Assembly (NCBI RefSeq): GCF_014397245.1
Contig: NZ_JACLHY010000011.1
Coordinates: forward strand, 1-64,000
DNA: 64,000 nucleotides
Direction of reading: 5' to 3'
DNA from: Arenibacter arenosicollis
GTDB lineage: Bacteria > Bacteroidota > Bacteroidia > Flavobacteriales > Flavobacteriaceae
Shown piece after piece: positions 35,276 through 44,881 of the stretch. The notes under the pieces were generated by a model. It searched no databases, was not told the DNA's origin, and worked only from the letters and a program-made list of their open reading frames with translations. The position numbers and the translations under genes are program-made. Numbering within the stretch: the first letter of the stretch is position 1; every line of letters begins with the position of its first letter.

Positions 35276-36652
35276 TTAAGAATTTATAAGATGGTTTTCT
35301 ATAATGCCGCAAACTTCTGTGGCCAACAAAGTCTCTTTCAAATCAGCTCCACTTTTGTTGGTTATCAAAATTGGATGATCATTGGAATCTTCCGGCATTC
35401 TACCGTGTGAACCTTTCACCAAAGTAGCATCCAACGGAATAATGTCCATTACGGTTCTGAAACCTAATTTCTTCTTGAACAACTTCCAAATAACCTTTGG
35501 CATCAATAGTTTATCCTTAGGATCTGTTAGCATCTCTACGGGGTCGTACCCAGGCTTTTTGTGAATGTCTACCATTCTGGCATAATCAGGTGCCTTACTA
35601 TCATCCAACCAGAAGTAGTAGGTAAACCAAGAATCCTTATCTGCCACCACCACTAGATCTCCACAACGTTCGTGATCTAATTGTAATTTTTGTATTTCAC
35701 TACCAGAAAGCACTTGTTCTACCCCTTTAATATTCTTCAATATGGCCTTAACCTTAGCCACGTCCTCTTTATCCTTAACATAAACATGGGCCAACTGATG
35801 ATCTGCAACGGCAAAGGCCTTGCTTGCACCAGCATCCAATAATTCCAATCCCCGTTCCACTCGAATATCAAGGTAACCCTCTTGCCTAAGCTTTCTATTT
35901 AAATGAATGGGGTTACTAACATTGGTTATCCCATATTCGGAAAGCAAAATAATATGGGCAGTCTTGCTTTCATAATGCTCAACCAACTGCTTAACTACAT
36001 TATCTATCTCCCTTAAATCTTTTGATATTTTACTAAAATCCGTACCAAAACGTTGCATATTATAATCCAAATGTGGCAGATACACCAAGGTCAAGGTAGG
36101 ATCATGTAATAAATCGGTTTTCAGGGCAGCCTCTGCTATCCACTGACTAGATTTAATGGAGGTTTTTGGACCCCAAAAATGAAAAAGAGGGAATGTACCC
36201 AATTCATTTTGCAATTGGTCCCGAAGTTCTGCTGGATAAGAATACACATCTGGGATTTTTCTACCATCGGCCAAATAATTTGGTCGTGGAGTAACACTAT
36301 AATCTGCATTGGAATACATATTGTACCACCAAAACATATTGGCGCAAGTAAAATTTTTATCTTGCCTTTTGAGTTTGTCCCAAATTTTTTCCGATTGGAT
36401 CAAACTATTGGATTGTCGCCAAAATTTAACTTCTTGTTCCTCCTTAAAATACCAACCGTTTCCCACTATGCCGTGTTCGGCAGGTGTTTTTCCCGTTAGG
36501 TAGGTAGCTTGTACACTACATGTTACTGCGGGCAATTGAGGGGTAACTGTTGCCGATGTACCTTTCTCCAAAAAAGACTTAATAAAGGGAGTGTGCTCCC
36601 CTATCAATCCCCTGGTTAATCCAACTATGTTAAGTACTACGGTTTTCTTCAT
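35276..36652 (-). CDS. eboF: EboF-like alkaline phosphatase / nucleotide pyrophosphatase family protein
   Basis: 458 residues of the type I phosphodiesterase/nucleotide pyrophosphatase fold. Near the start is LPAVTCSVQATYLTGKTPAE, whose Thr is the expected nucleophile. Metal-binding blocks are YLPHLDYNMQRFG, LLSEYGIT and KGSHGRMPED. It has no signal peptide. It is the last gene of the ebo run, 3 bp behind eboE. The ebo cluster is known from cyanobacteria, where it is needed to export scytonemin precursors to the periplasm, and from many other bacteria and algal plastids. The individual reactions are not known, and no pigment genes are seen nearby. TMEM220 follows at once. Confidence 0.85.
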   Translation of the reverse strand: MKKTVVLNIVGLTRGLIGEHTPFIKSFLEKGTSATVTPQLPAVTCSVQATYLTGKTPAEHGIVGNGWYFKEEQEVKFWRQSNSLIQSEKIWDKLKRQDKNFTCANMFWWYNMYSNADYSVTPRPNYLADGRKIPDVYSYPAELRDQLQNELGTFPLFHFWGPKTSIKSSQWIAEAALKTDLLHDPTLTLVYLPHLDYNMQRFGTDFSKISKDLREIDNVVKQLVEHYESKTAHIILLSEYGITNVSNPIHLNRKLRQEGYLDIRVERGLELLDAGASKAFAVADHQLAHVYVKDKEDVAKVKAILKNIKGVEQVLSGSEIQKLQLDHERCGDLVVVADKDSWFTYYFWLDDSKAPDYARMVDIHKKPGYDPVEMLTDPKDKLLMPKVIWKLFKKKLGFRTVMDIIPLDATLVKGSHGRMPEDSNDHPILITNKSGADLKETLLATEVCGIIENHLINS

Positions 36653-36655
36653 GCT

Positions 36656-37849
36656 TTATATGTTGCTCTTCAACCATTCCAATTCACGTACAATGGAATT
36701 GGATAGTTCAGTTTTAAGATTTTTAGGCAATACATCCCAAGTATAGGTTTCAATTTCCAATTGATCCGAAAATTGATCTTTTTTAAGATATTCCAACACC
36801 TTGATTATTTGATCCTGGGTGGAAAATAAATTATCATACTTCTCCAAAAAGATGGGAACATGAAAGTGGGATCTTAACTCTGGCACCTTTGGGCGTTTCT
36901 CCAAAACCTCAGCTAAATCCTTATAAGTCACTACCTTGCCCCTAACCTTTTCAGTGACCTGATGTAAATAGGTAGGTTCATCGAACTGAGCCAAGGAACG
37001 CCATATTTCCTCATTTTCGCCTTCTTTAAAAAGTATTTTAAGGGCCGAGCTAACTTGTATTTTGCCAACCTTTATACCTGCCTTTCTAAATTTTCCCAGA
37101 GTATACTCAGGTTCCTCATAAGCCAATGAAAAATGGCAAACGTCGTAACAAACGGTAATATGTTTTAAAATTAACTCCTTGGCCTTTTCTTTATCACAGC
37201 CCAGGACATCCATCAATTTCCGAGTGGCTATAGGAATCAAATATGCTTCATAGAAATGAAGTACTTCATCGCTATTCTCCATCATACCATCCGGTTCAGG
37301 TTCAATGTCCAGATGAAGGCTTTTACCCGTAATCCTTTCAATATCCACCAATTGCAAAACAACCTTGGCCATACTTTCCGCACCTGTCGTAAATGCTTCG
37401 TGCAGTGCTTCCGATGAAGTATGCCAATGTCTGTAGCTGACCGGCGAAGTAGAAATACCCCCTGAAATACCTTCTGGGATCAAAAAAGCCAATTGATCAA
37501 AAAGACGCTTGGTATAGTCCAATCTCTCACTGGTGGTCCAATCCGGGGCATGCACCATATCCTTTACCCGTTCATTGTGAAAGTTTCCATACGGGAAACC
37601 GTTCATAGTAAAAACATAAAATTGATTTTGGTCCAGCCAATCCTTAAACTCTTGTAAATTACTACCTTCATTGAGCCCTAAACTTGCAATATTGGACAAA
37701 CGCAATCCAATTCCAAAAGGGGATTCTGGTGAAACTTCCTTTTTAATTTTAGGCAGATAGGTTTTTAAGCTATTTAGGGTCTGCTCCCAATCTTCACCCG
37801 GATGTATATTGGAACAATAACTAACATGATACTTATTATCTACTAACAT
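36656..37849 (-). CDS. eboE: Metabolite traffic protein EboE
   Basis: A 397-residue TIM-barrel-like protein of the EboE family (xylose-isomerase-like fold). Recognisable stretches are HVSYCSNIHPGEDW near the start, NGFPYGNFHN, LHLDIEPEPDG with acidic metal-type residues, CYDVCHFSLAYEEP, and KIQVSSALKI. It acts in the cytoplasm by its lack of a signal peptide. It overlaps the end of eboD by 7 bp and is followed after 3 bp by eboF, so it is part of a tight operon. The substrate is unknown. Confidence 0.88.
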   Translation of the reverse strand: MLVDNKYHVSYCSNIHPGEDWEQTLNSLKTYLPKIKKEVSPESPFGIGLRLSNIASLGLNEGSNLQEFKDWLDQNQFYVFTMNGFPYGNFHNERVKDMVHAPDWTTSERLDYTKRLFDQLAFLIPEGISGGISTSPVSYRHWHTSSEALHEAFTTGAESMAKVVLQLVDIERITGKSLHLDIEPEPDGMMENSDEVLHFYEAYLIPIATRKLMDVLGCDKEKAKELILKHITVCYDVCHFSLAYEEPEYTLGKFRKAGIKVGKIQVSSALKILFKEGENEEIWRSLAQFDEPTYLHQVTEKVRGKVVTYKDLAEVLEKRPKVPELRSHFHVPIFLEKYDNLFSTQDQIIKVLEYLKKDQFSDQLEIETYTWDVLPKNLKTELSNSIVRELEWLKSNI

Positions 37850-39024
37850 ATGCTATTGGATACTTGAGGTTTGTACTTTTCTTTTAACCAAACTATTGCT
37901 TTTCCCATTGTAGCAATATCAATTTCATGCACATCGTGCTTTGCTCCTATTTCAGATATCAATGTAATGGTAAGTTCCCCTCCTAAATGCTCCCTAAATT
38001 CCTGAATACCATTTAGCAACTCATCCAGTTCATTATCTTTTTCAATAGGAATATATAAATTGAACCCAATTTGTTCCAAGACATTTAATATACGGTCCAG
38101 CGTATCTTTATTTATTAACCCAGTAAAATTGGCATATACCAAATCCAAAGCCATCCCAATGGCTACAGCCTCACCGTGTCTTAGCTGGTAATTGGTCATA
38201 TATTCCAATTTATGAGCGGCCCAATGTCCAAAATCCAAAGGTCTGGACGAACCACTTTCAAAAGGATCTCCTCCTTGGGCAATATGCTCCATATGCATCT
38301 CGGCACAGCGATAAACCAGGTACTCCATAGACTCCATTTCGCGTGCCTGAAGTCTTGTACCATTTTCCTCTATAAACTCAAAGAAAGTCTTATCCTTGAT
38401 CAAAGCCACTTTTACAGCTTCAGCTATTCCTGAAATCCAGTCGCGTTGATGTAGTGTGGTTAAAAAATTGTTGTCATTTATTATGGCATAGGCAGGAGCA
38501 AAAGTCCCAAGAAAATTCTTTTTACCTAAAATATTAAAACTGTTCTTAACGCCTACGGCAGAATCATTCTGTGACAGTACTGTGGTAGGTATCCTAATAA
38601 GTTTCACTCCCCTGTGGGCAATGGCGGCAGCATAACCTACCATATCTATTATAGCACCCCCTCCAATAGCAACTACAAAGGAATGTCTACAGATTCTATT
38701 GTCGTTAATGGCCTTCAATATGCGCTCCACATTTTGGTAGTCGTTCTTACATTGTTCCCCACCAGCAATTTCCATTTGTTCAGTAAGAGTTATCACGGAA
38801 CTATTAGCTTTGCAATATGAGGATATTTGTGAGCTTAGATTAGGATGACATTGCTGAACACCACTATCTATAACAAAAAGTACCTTTACCTTTCCCTTCT
38901 TATTATAACCTTCAATGATATCTTTGAACAGAGGATTATTGGAGCTAAATACATGTTCGGTAAAATGCAACTTATACTCATAAGATACTTTGAAGGACTG
39001 CTCAATTGGCTTATAATGTGACAT
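37843..39024 (-). CDS. eboD: EboD: 3-dehydroquinate synthase-like protein
   Basis: 393 residues of the dehydroquinate synthase/sugar-phosphate cyclase family. The NAD-binding GGGAIIDMVGYAAA, the block RIPTTVLSQNDSAVGVKNS, the metal-ligand block GIAEAVKVALIKD, and DFGHWAAHKLEYM with RHGEAVAIGMA are all present. Classical AroB makes 3-dehydroquinate from DAHP. Ebo-cluster members form a separate branch, possibly cyclising another sugar phosphate, and the product is unknown. It lies between eboC (11-bp gap) and eboE (7-bp overlap). Context, not a specific motif, decides for EboD over AroB. Confidence 0.88.
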   Translation of the reverse strand: MSHYKPIEQSFKVSYEYKLHFTEHVFSSNNPLFKDIIEGYNKKGKVKVLFVIDSGVQQCHPNLSSQISSYCKANSSVITLTEQMEIAGGEQCKNDYQNVERILKAINDNRICRHSFVVAIGGGAIIDMVGYAAAIAHRGVKLIRIPTTVLSQNDSAVGVKNSFNILGKKNFLGTFAPAYAIINDNNFLTTLHQRDWISGIAEAVKVALIKDKTFFEFIEENGTRLQAREMESMEYLVYRCAEMHMEHIAQGGDPFESGSSRPLDFGHWAAHKLEYMTNYQLRHGEAVAIGMALDLVYANFTGLINKDTLDRILNVLEQIGFNLYIPIEKDNELDELLNGIQEFREHLGGELTITLISEIGAKHDVHEIDIATMGKAIVWLKEKYKPQVSNSIC

Positions 39025-39035
39025 ACTCTAAAAAG

Positions 39036-39938
39036 TTAGGTAACTGCAAACAGTTTGGATAAAAAAATTGATAGGGGCAATAGCAATAAGGTAATCAACC
39101 CTACCCACCAATAGGAAAATCCCACTGCCAAGGTAGCGTCCAAAACTATGATCGATATTACTCCGGCCATCACTGCTTTTTTTATGTTTTGTGGTGAATT
39201 TTCCTTGTAAGCCTTCAATAAAGGCCTAAATACCAAAAAAGCAAACAGCAATAAAAAAGGAATGGATTCCAACAGATTTAAGTTGGAAATGGAAAAAAGA
39301 ACTATAATTCCTAAAATAACACTTGTATATAATCCTCCTGCAAAAAGAATATGGCTTTTATTGTTACCATGTACTTCCCCCCTGCTTATAAGTGTAATAG
39401 CCGCGATGTAAACCACAGGAAAAACAAAATATCCCCAATTGCTAATATCGCCCAAAATGGAAATACCTAGCAACAAATTCAATCCTCTACAAACACCCAT
39501 ATTTAGTGGACCAAGAAAGGAATGATGTTTCCCCAAGGCATCATACAAAAGAATAGCAAGCCCTAAGGCAAAAGCTATTATTCCACATACTGAGCTCACC
39601 AGAAATGCACTCAGCACACCCAAATTCATTAAAACACCTCCAAAGATAGCTGCAGATTTCACCGAAATTAATCCCGAAGGAATGGGTCTTTCCGGTCGCT
39701 CTATTTTATCCAACTTATGATCAAAGACATCATTGAGCACAACACCTGCCGCATATAGGAATACGGAAGAAAATATTAGCAATAGTAAATCTACAATCCT
39801 AATTGTATCCCAGACAACATTAAGGGAAGTGCCCATAAATAATCCCGAAATAGCCACCCCTGCGAAAATATCGGCAGCCGCAGTAGGTAAATTTGCCGGT
39901 CGGGCCAGTCTTAAATATCCTTTAAATACAGGATTCAT
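39036..39938 (-). CDS. eboC: EboC: UbiA-like prenyltransferase
   Basis: 300 residues with about eight membrane helices. The prenyl-diphosphate/Mg-binding signature is NDVFDHKLDKIERPERPIPSG. The second Asp-rich motif expected in UbiA proteins is weak here. Family members transfer isoprenoid chains onto aromatic or sugar-derived acceptors in the inner membrane. In the ebo cluster the acceptor is probably the product of the neighbouring cyclase, but this is an inference. The start and the eboB stop share one base at 39938. Confidence 0.87.
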   Translation of the reverse strand: MNPVFKGYLRLARPANLPTAAADIFAGVAISGLFMGTSLNVVWDTIRIVDLLLLIFSSVFLYAAGVVLNDVFDHKLDKIERPERPIPSGLISVKSAAIFGGVLMNLGVLSAFLVSSVCGIIAFALGLAILLYDALGKHHSFLGPLNMGVCRGLNLLLGISILGDISNWGYFVFPVVYIAAITLISRGEVHGNNKSHILFAGGLYTSVILGIIVLFSISNLNLLESIPFLLLFAFLVFRPLLKAYKENSPQNIKKAVMAGVISIIVLDATLAVGFSYWWVGLITLLLLPLSIFLSKLFAVT

Positions 39939-40846
39939 TATACTATTTTATCGGCATCGACCTTAGGCTCCTGCCCTCGCAAAACACTATTGTCATTATA
40001 TAATTTTGTCTGATTGATGCCTTGTGGCTTTAACCAATCGGATTCCTTCATTTTACCGTTCTTACCAAAAATATCCAATGCATTTTGGTAACAGGTTTTA
40101 ACTACATCCGATTTTGCTATTCCCCTTTTCAACATAAGGGACGCCGTTTTTGGCACCGCAAGGGGATCACTTACACCCCAGTCGGCAGAACTATCCACAA
40201 TGATTCTATCACTTCCAAAATTTCTAACTACTTCCACCATTCTTTCATTCCCCATTTTGGTTTTTGGATAAATTGTAAATGCTGCCCAAAATCCGCGATC
40301 CAATACATCCTTAACAGTTTCTTCGTTGTTGTGATCTATTACAACCATCCCTGGATCCAAACCATGTTCCAGACAAACCTCCATACTTTTTAGGGTTCCA
40401 GACTTTTTGTCCCTATGTGGGGTATGTATCTGTACAGGTATATTTAATTCTTTGGCCAACTCCAATTGCATTCTAAAATATTTGTCCTCGGCCGGAGTCT
40501 GATCGTCATAACCAATCTCACCTATGGCCACCACATTTTCCTTATGCACATATAGCGGCAATAACTCAATTACTTGTTCCGCCAATGCCTCATTATTGGC
40601 TTCCTTTGAGTTTAACCCTATAGTGCAATAATGATGTATACCAAACTGACTGGCCCTAAAAGGCTCCCAACCTACAAGGCTGCTGTAATAGTCTTGAAAC
40701 GAACCTACTTGGGTACGTGGTTGCCCCAACCAAAAAGATGGCTCTATAATAGCCACTACACCTGCTGCTGCCATTGCCTCATAATCATCGGTGGTCCTGG
40801 ATGTCATATGCACGTGCGGGTCTATAATCATCATTTTCTCTTCCAT
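39938..40846 (-). CDS. eboB: EboB: TatD-like metal-dependent hydrolase
   Basis: 302 residues, amidohydrolase fold. Metal-binding motifs are IDPHVHM near residue 8, GEIGYDD, HTPHRDKKSG, VVIDHNNEET and a late Asp in IIVDSSADWG. It is the first gene of the minus-strand ebo run (B-C-D-E-F). The reaction is unknown. Met5 or Met6 would also serve as start. In compact ebo operons eboA lies directly upstream; here it lies 8 kb away at 48808-49665, beyond three unrelated genes. Confidence 0.88.
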   Translation of the reverse strand: MEEKMMIIDPHVHMTSRTTDDYEAMAAAGVVAIIEPSFWLGQPRTQVGSFQDYYSSLVGWEPFRASQFGIHHYCTIGLNSKEANNEALAEQVIELLPLYVHKENVVAIGEIGYDDQTPAEDKYFRMQLELAKELNIPVQIHTPHRDKKSGTLKSMEVCLEHGLDPGMVVIDHNNEETVKDVLDRGFWAAFTIYPKTKMGNERMVEVVRNFGSDRIIVDSSADWGVSDPLAVPKTASLMLKRGIAKSDVVKTCYQNALDIFGKNGKMKESDWLKPQGINQTKLYNDNSVLRGQEPKVDADKIV

Positions 40847-41095
40847 AATAATATTGTATACTTTAATTGATAATCGTGTCTTAAATTAAAATGTTTCACT
40901 ACCCCAATCGGACTAAATCATAAAAAACTGAGAAATCCATATTTTTAATAGCAATTCCAACCGTTAAAGTTAATTAAATAATGGGGTTTAACGCTTATAA
41001 CAACTCCATTTTAAAAGTGTTTTAACAGTAAATCAAATTGCAGTTCTGAAATTCCGACTGAAAAAATCACCCTAACTACAATTCCGATCCACGAA

Positions 41096-44000
41096 TTAAT
41101 ATATCAACATCATGGAGCTAAAATTCCCTATAATTTGTTCCTTGTCCCCGGCTCCCTTAAACACCAGGTATATAGCATCAAAATCCGAAGAGGGCTTTAC
41201 CGGAATATCATATTTCTTCTTGGCACCATGCTCCTTATTAAAATACTTCAAGGAACTTTTTCCAATAAGGTTACCGCTAGAACTATTTTCCCTTATTTCA
41301 ACGGTTCCCTCGTATGGATAGTCTGCGCCGAAATACATGAATAGTTCTATATTTTTTAGACCCTCCAATCCTATGTCGTTAAATTTCAAATAAGAATTAT
41401 TTTTTATGGATCCTATTACTTCTTCACCCTCCACTTCCCATTTACTTAATCCACCACTTTTCTCATCCGCATTAACTCCTTCAAATTTTGGAAATTTAAA
41501 TATTATTTGATCCCTAGCCGACAAGGAGGATTCTGGCTGCGCTTTACTTCCTTTATCCGAATATGAAGCCATTAAAACGTACTTTCCTTGGCTCCTTTTT
41601 GCCTTATGGGCGTTAAAGGCAACTTCACCGGATAGGGGAAGCAAGTTTTCATTTTTGCCCATTTTTGGATCCAGTGAAAGAATGTAATCCACTATTTTAT
41701 CTACCTCTGCTACCTTTAATTGAGGGTGGGCAGACATCATACTTTCTCCCCAAACCCCAGAGCCACCTTTGATAATTTTATCTATTAGATAATTTTTGTC
41801 CGCCGATGAATACCGAGCTGCAATTTCCTCATAAGTAGGTCCATTGACCTTTACGTTTACCGCATGGCATGCTTTACAGTCCGTATTGTCCATAATTAAT
41901 TTACCTTCCGGTATGGTGTTCTGTTGATGACCTAAGGTAGCCATAACCATATCTTTACCTTCCGGAATATAATCGAAGGTAACTTTAACCTCCTTGGGAT
42001 CAATGGTACCGTCCAAAGTACTGCCATCCTGCTTATCCGTCACAACAACCTTGTAGGCCACTTTTCGTCCATCCCAATAGGTCTTGTTCTTGGTGTCCAA
42101 TTCAATTTTTAATTCGGGGATATCATTCCCAACCAATATTCTCTGGTTGGATATATCCGTATTTCCAGCTTCATCGGTAACCTTTAAACGGACCGTATAA
42201 TTCCCAGGTTCATTGAATGTAAAACTGGGCTCCATTGAAGTATCTTGGACCTCATCCGAATTAAAGAACCATTCGTATTTTAATTGATCCTTATCAAAAT
42301 CCTCAGAAGAACTTCCGGAGAAGCGTACAGTAAAGGGGTGGGCTCCTACCATTTTGTCCGATGTTATCCTAGACACAGGTTTGCGATTGCCACTTACATA
42401 ACCTATTCTATTTAAACGGGCATCCATATTTTGTGAATTCCATTTTTGTCCATATTCAAGAACATAAAGATTGCCATCTGAAGCAAAAAGCATGTCCATT
42501 GGATGGGAAAACTCACTACTAGGCATAAATGGATCTGCCTTTACATAGCTGTGATTTTCATCCAGGGTCACTACATAGACCCAATCCCTCATCCATTCAT
42601 ACAAGAGAATCTTATTCTCAAAATATTCTGGAAAATTATTCGTGGCATTGGGATAATTGGAGGCATGATAAATAGGACCCGCCATAGGGTTAACTCCTCC
42701 AGAGCCCAACCAAGGAAATTCTTCAGAAGCAGCATAGGAAAACCATATCATTGATTCCTGCGCAGGTGGAAGCTCCCTTATACCTGTATTATTTGGTGAA
42801 TCATTTATTAATTTGGCAGGGTTAAATTTTTTTCCAGAAGTTTCCGTAGCAAAATTATAATCATTGTACGGCTGATTGTTTCCTCGGGTATATGGCCATC
42901 CCCAATTCCCAGCTTTTCGGGCTTGGTCAAATTCGCCCATACCATGAGGTCCACGGTTGGGGTCGCCCTTACCCGCGTCCGGACCAACATCGCCCCAATA
43001 GAGATAGCCTGTTGAACTATCAATGGAAAATCTAAAGGGGTTTCGGCTACCCATTACGTATATTTCCGGCCTTGTATTTGGAGTGCCTACTGGAAAAAGG
43101 TTGCCCTCGGGTATAGAATAAGTGCCATCATCCTCTGGCCTAATCCTTAGTATTTTACCTCTTAGATCATTGGTATTAGCCGCTGATTTTTGAGCATCCC
43201 ATAAGGCTCTACCCTCCCTTTCATCTATAGGCGCATACCCAGAAGACTCAAAAGGATTGGTATTGTCACCCAAACCGATATATAAGTTACCATCAGGACC
43301 AAATTCCAATGCACCTCCACTGTGGCAGCATTTACGTAATGTTGGAATGGTCAAAAGATTTTTTTCAGACGCTAAATCCAACGAATCTCCAACCAAAGTA
43401 AATCTTGAAATACGTTGTTCCGATATTTCACCAGGTGCGGAATAAAATAAATAGATCCAATTATTTTTCTGATAATTTGGGTCAACTGCAATACCCAATA
43501 ATCCGTCTTCATTGCCATAGAACAAATTCAGTTGAGCTATTTGCTTTGTTTTTTCCTCCTTAAAATCGTAGAGTTTTAAAGCTCCCCTTCTTTCTACGAA
43601 TAAAATTCCCCTACTAGGCAATTCTTCGAGTTCCATAGGCTCGTTCAGGTTAAAATCCAGCACCGTGCGCACATACCTGTTTTCCTCTGGAATCCTTTCT
43701 GTTTTCGCCTTACTATAGTCCAAATTATCTTTCCCGATTACATAGTGAAGTCCACCTAAAACATGATCTAGAAAATCAGGATTTTCAAAGGTAGCATCGG
43801 TATGCCCCATTTCTGTGTAAAATGACCTACCCCCATCAAAGTCATGATACCAAGATATAGGATGGTGCTCCCCATTTTCTCCTCCCTCATAACTGCTTTC
43901 GTCAATTTCAATTAAGACCTTAATATCTGGATTGATATCCCTGAAATTATACCATTCGTCTGTCTTCATCCATGTATCTGCCATAAATTTTGTTGCAGGG

Positions 44001-44446
44001 TGGCTTTTGTCCACAATATTCAACTTAGCTTCTTGAGTTTTCGGATGCCCTTTAAAATATGCTCCGACCAATTTATTGTACCATGGCCAACCGTATTCAG
44101 TATCCGTGGCGGCATGAATACCAAAAAATCCACCGCCCGCTTGAATATATCTCTCAAAATCGGCCTGCTGCACTTCATTTAAAACATCTCCCGTGGTATT
44201 TAAAAATACAACGGCCGAGTATTGCCGAAGTATTTCCTCAGTAAAATAAGTTGCATCTTCGGTAGCATCCACGGAAAAACCATTTTGCTCTCCCAACTTT
44301 TTCATAGCTACCACCCCTGCCTCGATGGAACCATGTCTAAATCCTTCCGTTTTACTAAACACCAATACTTTTTCTTCTTTGGACGTGCAAGAACCAAGAA
44401 AACCTACCAAGATCAGTATTAATAGTGATTTTGAAATGTTAGCCAT
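41096..44446 (-). CDS. Multidomain lipoprotein: ThuA, PQQ-type sugar dehydrogenase propeller, PKD, cytochrome c, C-terminal carbohydrate-binding-like domain
   Basis: 1116 residues. The lipoprotein signal ends LGSC at Cys20, followed by TSKEE, an acidic tract resembling the flavobacterial surface-lipoprotein export signal. Domains: ThuA (27-245, with HAATDTEYGWPWYNKLVGA); glucose/sorbosone-dehydrogenase propeller (265-690, with GLLGIAVDPNY, GDNTNPF, RNPFRFSID and GNWGWPYTRG); PKD (693-775); a cytochrome c with CKACH near 855 and Met ligand candidates in ESMMSAHPQ; and a CBM6-like beta domain from about 960. Such proteins probably oxidise sugars and pass electrons to the haem. ThuA proteins are linked to 3-keto-glycoside metabolism. 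The gene is divergent from the DUF1080-cytochrome pair, pointing to a joint oxidative glycan pathway. Confidence 0.9.
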   Translation of the reverse strand: MANISKSLLILILVGFLGSCTSKEEKVLVFSKTEGFRHGSIEAGVVAMKKLGEQNGFSVDATEDATYFTEEILRQYSAVVFLNTTGDVLNEVQQADFERYIQAGGGFFGIHAATDTEYGWPWYNKLVGAYFKGHPKTQEAKLNIVDKSHPATKFMADTWMKTDEWYNFRDINPDIKVLIEIDESSYEGGENGEHHPISWYHDFDGGRSFYTEMGHTDATFENPDFLDHVLGGLHYVIGKDNLDYSKAKTERIPEENRYVRTVLDFNLNEPMELEELPSRGILFVERRGALKLYDFKEEKTKQIAQLNLFYGNEDGLLGIAVDPNYQKNNWIYLFYSAPGEISEQRISRFTLVGDSLDLASEKNLLTIPTLRKCCHSGGALEFGPDGNLYIGLGDNTNPFESSGYAPIDEREGRALWDAQKSAANTNDLRGKILRIRPEDDGTYSIPEGNLFPVGTPNTRPEIYVMGSRNPFRFSIDSSTGYLYWGDVGPDAGKGDPNRGPHGMGEFDQARKAGNWGWPYTRGNNQPYNDYNFATETSGKKFNPAKLINDSPNNTGIRELPPAQESMIWFSYAASEEFPWLGSGGVNPMAGPIYHASNYPNATNNFPEYFENKILLYEWMRDWVYVVTLDENHSYVKADPFMPSSEFSHPMDMLFASDGNLYVLEYGQKWNSQNMDARLNRIGYVSGNRKPVSRITSDKMVGAHPFTVRFSGSSSEDFDKDQLKYEWFFNSDEVQDTSMEPSFTFNEPGNYTVRLKVTDEAGNTDISNQRILVGNDIPELKIELDTKNKTYWDGRKVAYKVVVTDKQDGSTLDGTIDPKEVKVTFDYIPEGKDMVMATLGHQQNTIPEGKLIMDNTDCKACHAVNVKVNGPTYEEIAARYSSADKNYLIDKIIKGGSGVWGESMMSAHPQLKVAEVDKIVDYILSLDPKMGKNENLLPLSGEVAFNAHKAKRSQGKYVLMASYSDKGSKAQPESSLSARDQIIFKFPKFEGVNADEKSGGLSKWEVEGEEVIGSIKNNSYLKFNDIGLEGLKNIELFMYFGADYPYEGTVEIRENSSSGNLIGKSSLKYFNKEHGAKKKYDIPVKPSSDFDAIYLVFKGAGDKEQIIGNFSSMMLIY

Positions 44447-44881
44447 GTTACCTATTTAATTTGATTAATGAATAATAGAACTCCAATCCTTGCTTTAGCA
44501 TTGGTATTTTAACCTTAAAATCTATCCATCGCGGAACAATATATGCCTTTATTGATACTATTTTTGCCTTTTCCCCATTGTATCAATGAATAATGCAGCA
44601 ATTTAAATCATTTAAAAATAATTTTACAAAATCCTAGCAAAAAATACGAACCTGCTCTCATATTTAACCTTTGCCAGCTCCTTTTTAATTTAAACTGTAA
44701 AAACTCAAAAACAAAAGCTTAAAATATTAATAAACCAACCGAAAGTCACCGAGCCGACCTATCTACTGGTCCATAAAAAAAACTTAAATATGCACTAAAT
44801 GTTAAATTCCAGATGACCTTATTATTAAACTGTGAATAATGATACCTTTAGATCCTATTTTTAATAATCAAGTTTATCACA
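44447..44881. other. Divergent control region of the sugar-oxidation block
   Basis: A 435-bp AT-rich gap between two genes reading away from each other. It should carry promoters for both. The best box on the plus strand is TACCTTTA (44843-44850), one base off consensus. I see no hairpin or RNA gene. Confidence 0.45.

Noticed and set aside
37843-39024. Shikimate-pathway aroB
   Set aside because: The enzyme fold fits, but its place between eboC and eboE with overlaps marks it as the ebo-specific homologue.
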